Shown here: one piece after another, positions 5,469 to 6,728 of the stretch
How the letters are laid out: the number at the start of each line of letters is the position of its first letter
Position numbering within the stretch: position 1 is the first letter of the stretch
Assembly (NCBI GenBank): GCA_031285945.1
Contig: JAITVF010000100.1
Location: 1-6,728, forward strand
Length of the DNA stretch: 6,728 nt
Source of the DNA: Oscillospiraceae bacterium
GTDB lineage: Bacteria; Bacillota; Clostridia; Oscillospirales; Ruminococcaceae
Direction of reading: 5' to 3'
Notes under the pieces: model-generated
The model's input: only the letters and a program-made list of their open reading frames with translations
Database searches by the model: none
What the model was told of the DNA's origin: nothing
Program-made: the position numbers and the translations under genes

Positions 5469-5508
5469 TAATTTTATAATTTTATAATTTTATAATTTTA
5501 TAATTTTA
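5469..5508 (+). repeat. Five exact tandem copies of an 8-bp AT-rich unit upstream of fabD
   Basis: TAATTTTA is repeated five times without a mismatch, ending 46 nt before the fabD ATG. Each junction creates a TATAAT (at 5475, 5483, 5491 and 5499). The block stands out in GC-rich surroundings and lies in the predicted fabD leader. Copy number may vary by slippage. Confidence 0.9.
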
Positions 5509-5554
5509 TTAAGGGCTGACCGGCGAGCGTGATATATGAAAAGAGGGCCTTGTT

Positions 5555-6502
5555 ATGCAAAGATTTGCCGCGCTGTTCGGGGGCCAGGGGGCCCAGTATC
5601 CGGGAATGGGCCGCTCGCTGTGGGAGGAGTATCCGGCGGCCAAAAGAGTGTACGAGTGCGGGGAGGATATCCTCGGGCTCGGCTTGCGTAAAATAAGCGC
5701 CGAAGGCTCTGAGCGGGAGCTTTCTCGCACCGCGGTATGCCAGCCGGTCATATTTGCCCATTCGCTGGCGGCATTTTTGGCGGCGGTGGAGCTGCTGCCT
5801 TTGCCCGACGCCGTAGCGGGCCATTCTCTTGGGGAATACGCGGCTCTTTGCTGCGCGGGAAGCTGCTCTTTGGAGGATGGCTTTAGGGTGATAGGAGCGA
5901 GGGCGGCGGTTATGGAGGCGGCGGCCCGAACCGCCCCCGGCGCGATGGTCGCGGCTACGGGGGACGCCGAAAGGGTTGTTGAAATATGCAAGAAATATAA
6001 AAACGTCTGGGCCGTGAACTTTAACACGAAAACCCAGACGGTTATTTCGGGGGAGGAGGAGGCCTGCCTTAAAGCAGCCGGAGAGCTTGCTCAGAAGGGG
6101 GTAAGAACCACCCGGCTGAGCGTGGGCAGCGCCTTTCACACCCTACTGATGCAAAGGGCTGCCGACGAGCTTAAGGAGCGGCTTAAGGGGATCAAATTCC
6201 AAAGCCCTAAAATCACGTTTTACTCTAACTTAACCGGAGGCAGGCTTAGCCCCGCGGATTTCCCCGACTATTTCGCGAGTCACATGGTAAGCCCCGTTTG
6301 CTTTGCGCAGGAGATTGCCGCCATAACCGCCGACGGAATAACCGCCTGCGTCGAGTTCGGCCCCAAAAGGACCGCCGCCACGCTGGCGAAGAAGAACAAC
6401 CGGGAGCTGGAAATTTTAAACGTGGAGGACGCCGATACCCTGAGGGCCGCAGTCGGAGGGATGGCAGGCTCCGGCCGCTCGCGAAGTGGTATGAATTCGT
6501 AG
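5555..6502 (+). CDS. fabD: Malonyl-CoA:ACP transacylase FabD
   Basis: FabD transfers malonyl from CoA to ACP, supplying the extender for FabH and FabF. The 315-residue product is of usual length. FGGQGAQYPGMG (8-19) carries Q11 of the oxyanion hole. GHSLGEYAAL (89-98) carries nucleophile S91. R116, which binds the malonyl carboxylate, is in IGARAAVM. H195 (GSAFHTLLM) completes the dyad, and Q251 matches E. coli Q250. VNFNTKTQTVISG (155-167) is the usual ferredoxin-like subdomain segment. The ATG at 5555 has AGAGGG 7 nt upstream. The gene is divergent from fabH, whereas the common order has fabD between fabH and fabG on the same strand, so it appears inverted or relocated. Polyketide acyltransferases are made unlikely by the stand-alone size and the neighbours. 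Confidence 0.95.
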   Translation: MQRFAALFGGQGAQYPGMGRSLWEEYPAAKRVYECGEDILGLGLRKISAEGSERELSRTAVCQPVIFAHSLAAFLAAVELLPLPDAVAGHSLGEYAALCCAGSCSLEDGFRVIGARAAVMEAAARTAPGAMVAATGDAERVVEICKKYKNVWAVNFNTKTQTVISGEEEACLKAAGELAQKGVRTTRLSVGSAFHTLLMQRAADELKERLKGIKFQSPKITFYSNLTGGRLSPADFPDYFASHMVSPVCFAQEIAAITADGITACVEFGPKRTAATLAKKNNRELEILNVEDADTLRAAVGGMAGSGRSRSGMNS

Positions 6503-6570
6503 GTGGGCAGTCTTCCCGATTCTTTGCCGGGGGGATGAAAGGTCTCGGGCAAAAGAGCTATTTCGCCGTA

Positions 6571-6625
6571 GCTATAGCAATTGTAAGAAATGAGCGGAAA
6601 AGGTCTTATCTACAATTGCTATAGC
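6571..6625. repeat. Perfect 15-bp inverted repeat downstream of fabD
   Basis: GCTATAGCAATTGTA (6571-6585) and TACAATTGCTATAGC (6611-6625) are exact reverse complements separated by 25 nt. The pairing can extend inward through TAAGA/TCTTA if four bases are bulged. No T-run follows on either strand, so a standard terminator is unlikely. It could be a transcript-stabilising hairpin, or the ends of a small non-coding repeat or MITE. Confidence 0.7.
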
Positions 6626-6631
6626 GGGCAT

Positions 6632-6677
6632 GGCCATCCGGCTCGCCGCCTGCGGGTGGCAACCGCCGGATATGGCC
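6632..6677. repeat. GC-rich two-tier hairpin downstream of fabD
   Basis: GGCCAT plus CCGGC (6632-6642) pair with GCCGG (6665-6669) plus ATGGCC (6672-6677), leaving a 2-nt bulge. Inside is GCCGCC-TGCG-GGTGGC (6645-6660), with one G-T pair. The inner TGCG loop recalls the hairpins at 3400-3415 and 3513-3526. There is no T-run. The remaining non-coding tail, 6503-6570 and 6678-6728, shows no gene I can support. Confidence 0.5.
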
Positions 6678-6728
6678 GATAGAGCAATGCGCGCCATACG
6701 GCATCGAATTTCCGGTTATTTTGGCGCA

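Noticed and set aside
5445..5471. Mini-frame encoding MGGRRRLG in the fabD leader, as a possible leader peptide
   Set aside because: It has no Shine-Dalgarno, and an arginine run has no obvious link to fatty acid synthesis. It is probably chance.
5469..5508. CRISPR or iteron array
   Set aside because: The units are only 8 bp and contiguous with no spacers, and no cas or replication gene is present. It is a simple tandem repeat.
5498..6139. 213- and 172-residue minus-strand frames
   Set aside because: They lie opposite fabD, which has all catalytic residues in frame. The antisense products show no motifs.

Overview
This GC-rich window holds most of a bacterial type II (dissociated) fatty acid synthesis locus. 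Six genes run leftward on the minus strand in the order fabH, fabG, fabF, accB, fabZ, accC, with accC cut by the left edge. A seventh gene, fabD, lies at the right end and runs rightward, divergent from fabH. The run fabF-accB-fabZ-accC is the arrangement known from Clostridia and lactic acid bacteria, where accD and accA usually follow. The FabF, FabZ and AccB sequences also read as Firmicutes-like. My best guess is a GC-rich member of the Clostridia or a related Firmicutes lineage; other phyla, such as Synergistota, are not excluded.

Layout, left to right: 1-1103 accC (biotin carboxylase, C-terminus missing); 1122-1553 fabZ; 1553-1996 accB, sharing one base with fabZ; a 71-nt AT-rich gap; 2068-3318 fabF; a 256-nt gap (3319-3574) filled with a composite repeat of two direct 26-mers and two oppositely oriented hairpin elements; 3575-4309 fabG; 4334-5326 fabH; a 228-nt divergent control region (5327-5554); 5555-6502 fabD; and a non-coding tail (6503-6728) with two inverted-repeat structures. 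No gene-free stretch exceeds 300 nt.

How the genes work together: AccC carboxylates the biotin carried by AccB, the first half of the acetyl-CoA carboxylase reaction that makes malonyl-CoA. FabD moves malonyl to ACP, FabH condenses an acyl-CoA primer with malonyl-ACP, FabG reduces the 3-ketone, FabZ dehydrates, and FabF carries out the later condensations. The acyl carrier protein, the enoyl-ACP reductase and the carboxyltransferase subunits AccA/AccD are not in the window. The last two are expected beyond the left edge.

The enzymes look ordinary and intact. The unusual material is in the non-coding DNA. Two near-consensus sigma70-type promoters face each other between fabH and fabD, with their -10 boxes 4 bp apart and a 20-bp palindrome lying across both. 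The fabD leader carries five exact tandem copies of an 8-bp AT unit. The fabG-fabF gap, where acpP often sits, is occupied by hairpin repeats whose stems differ in sequence yet still pair. No wholly new protein system was found.
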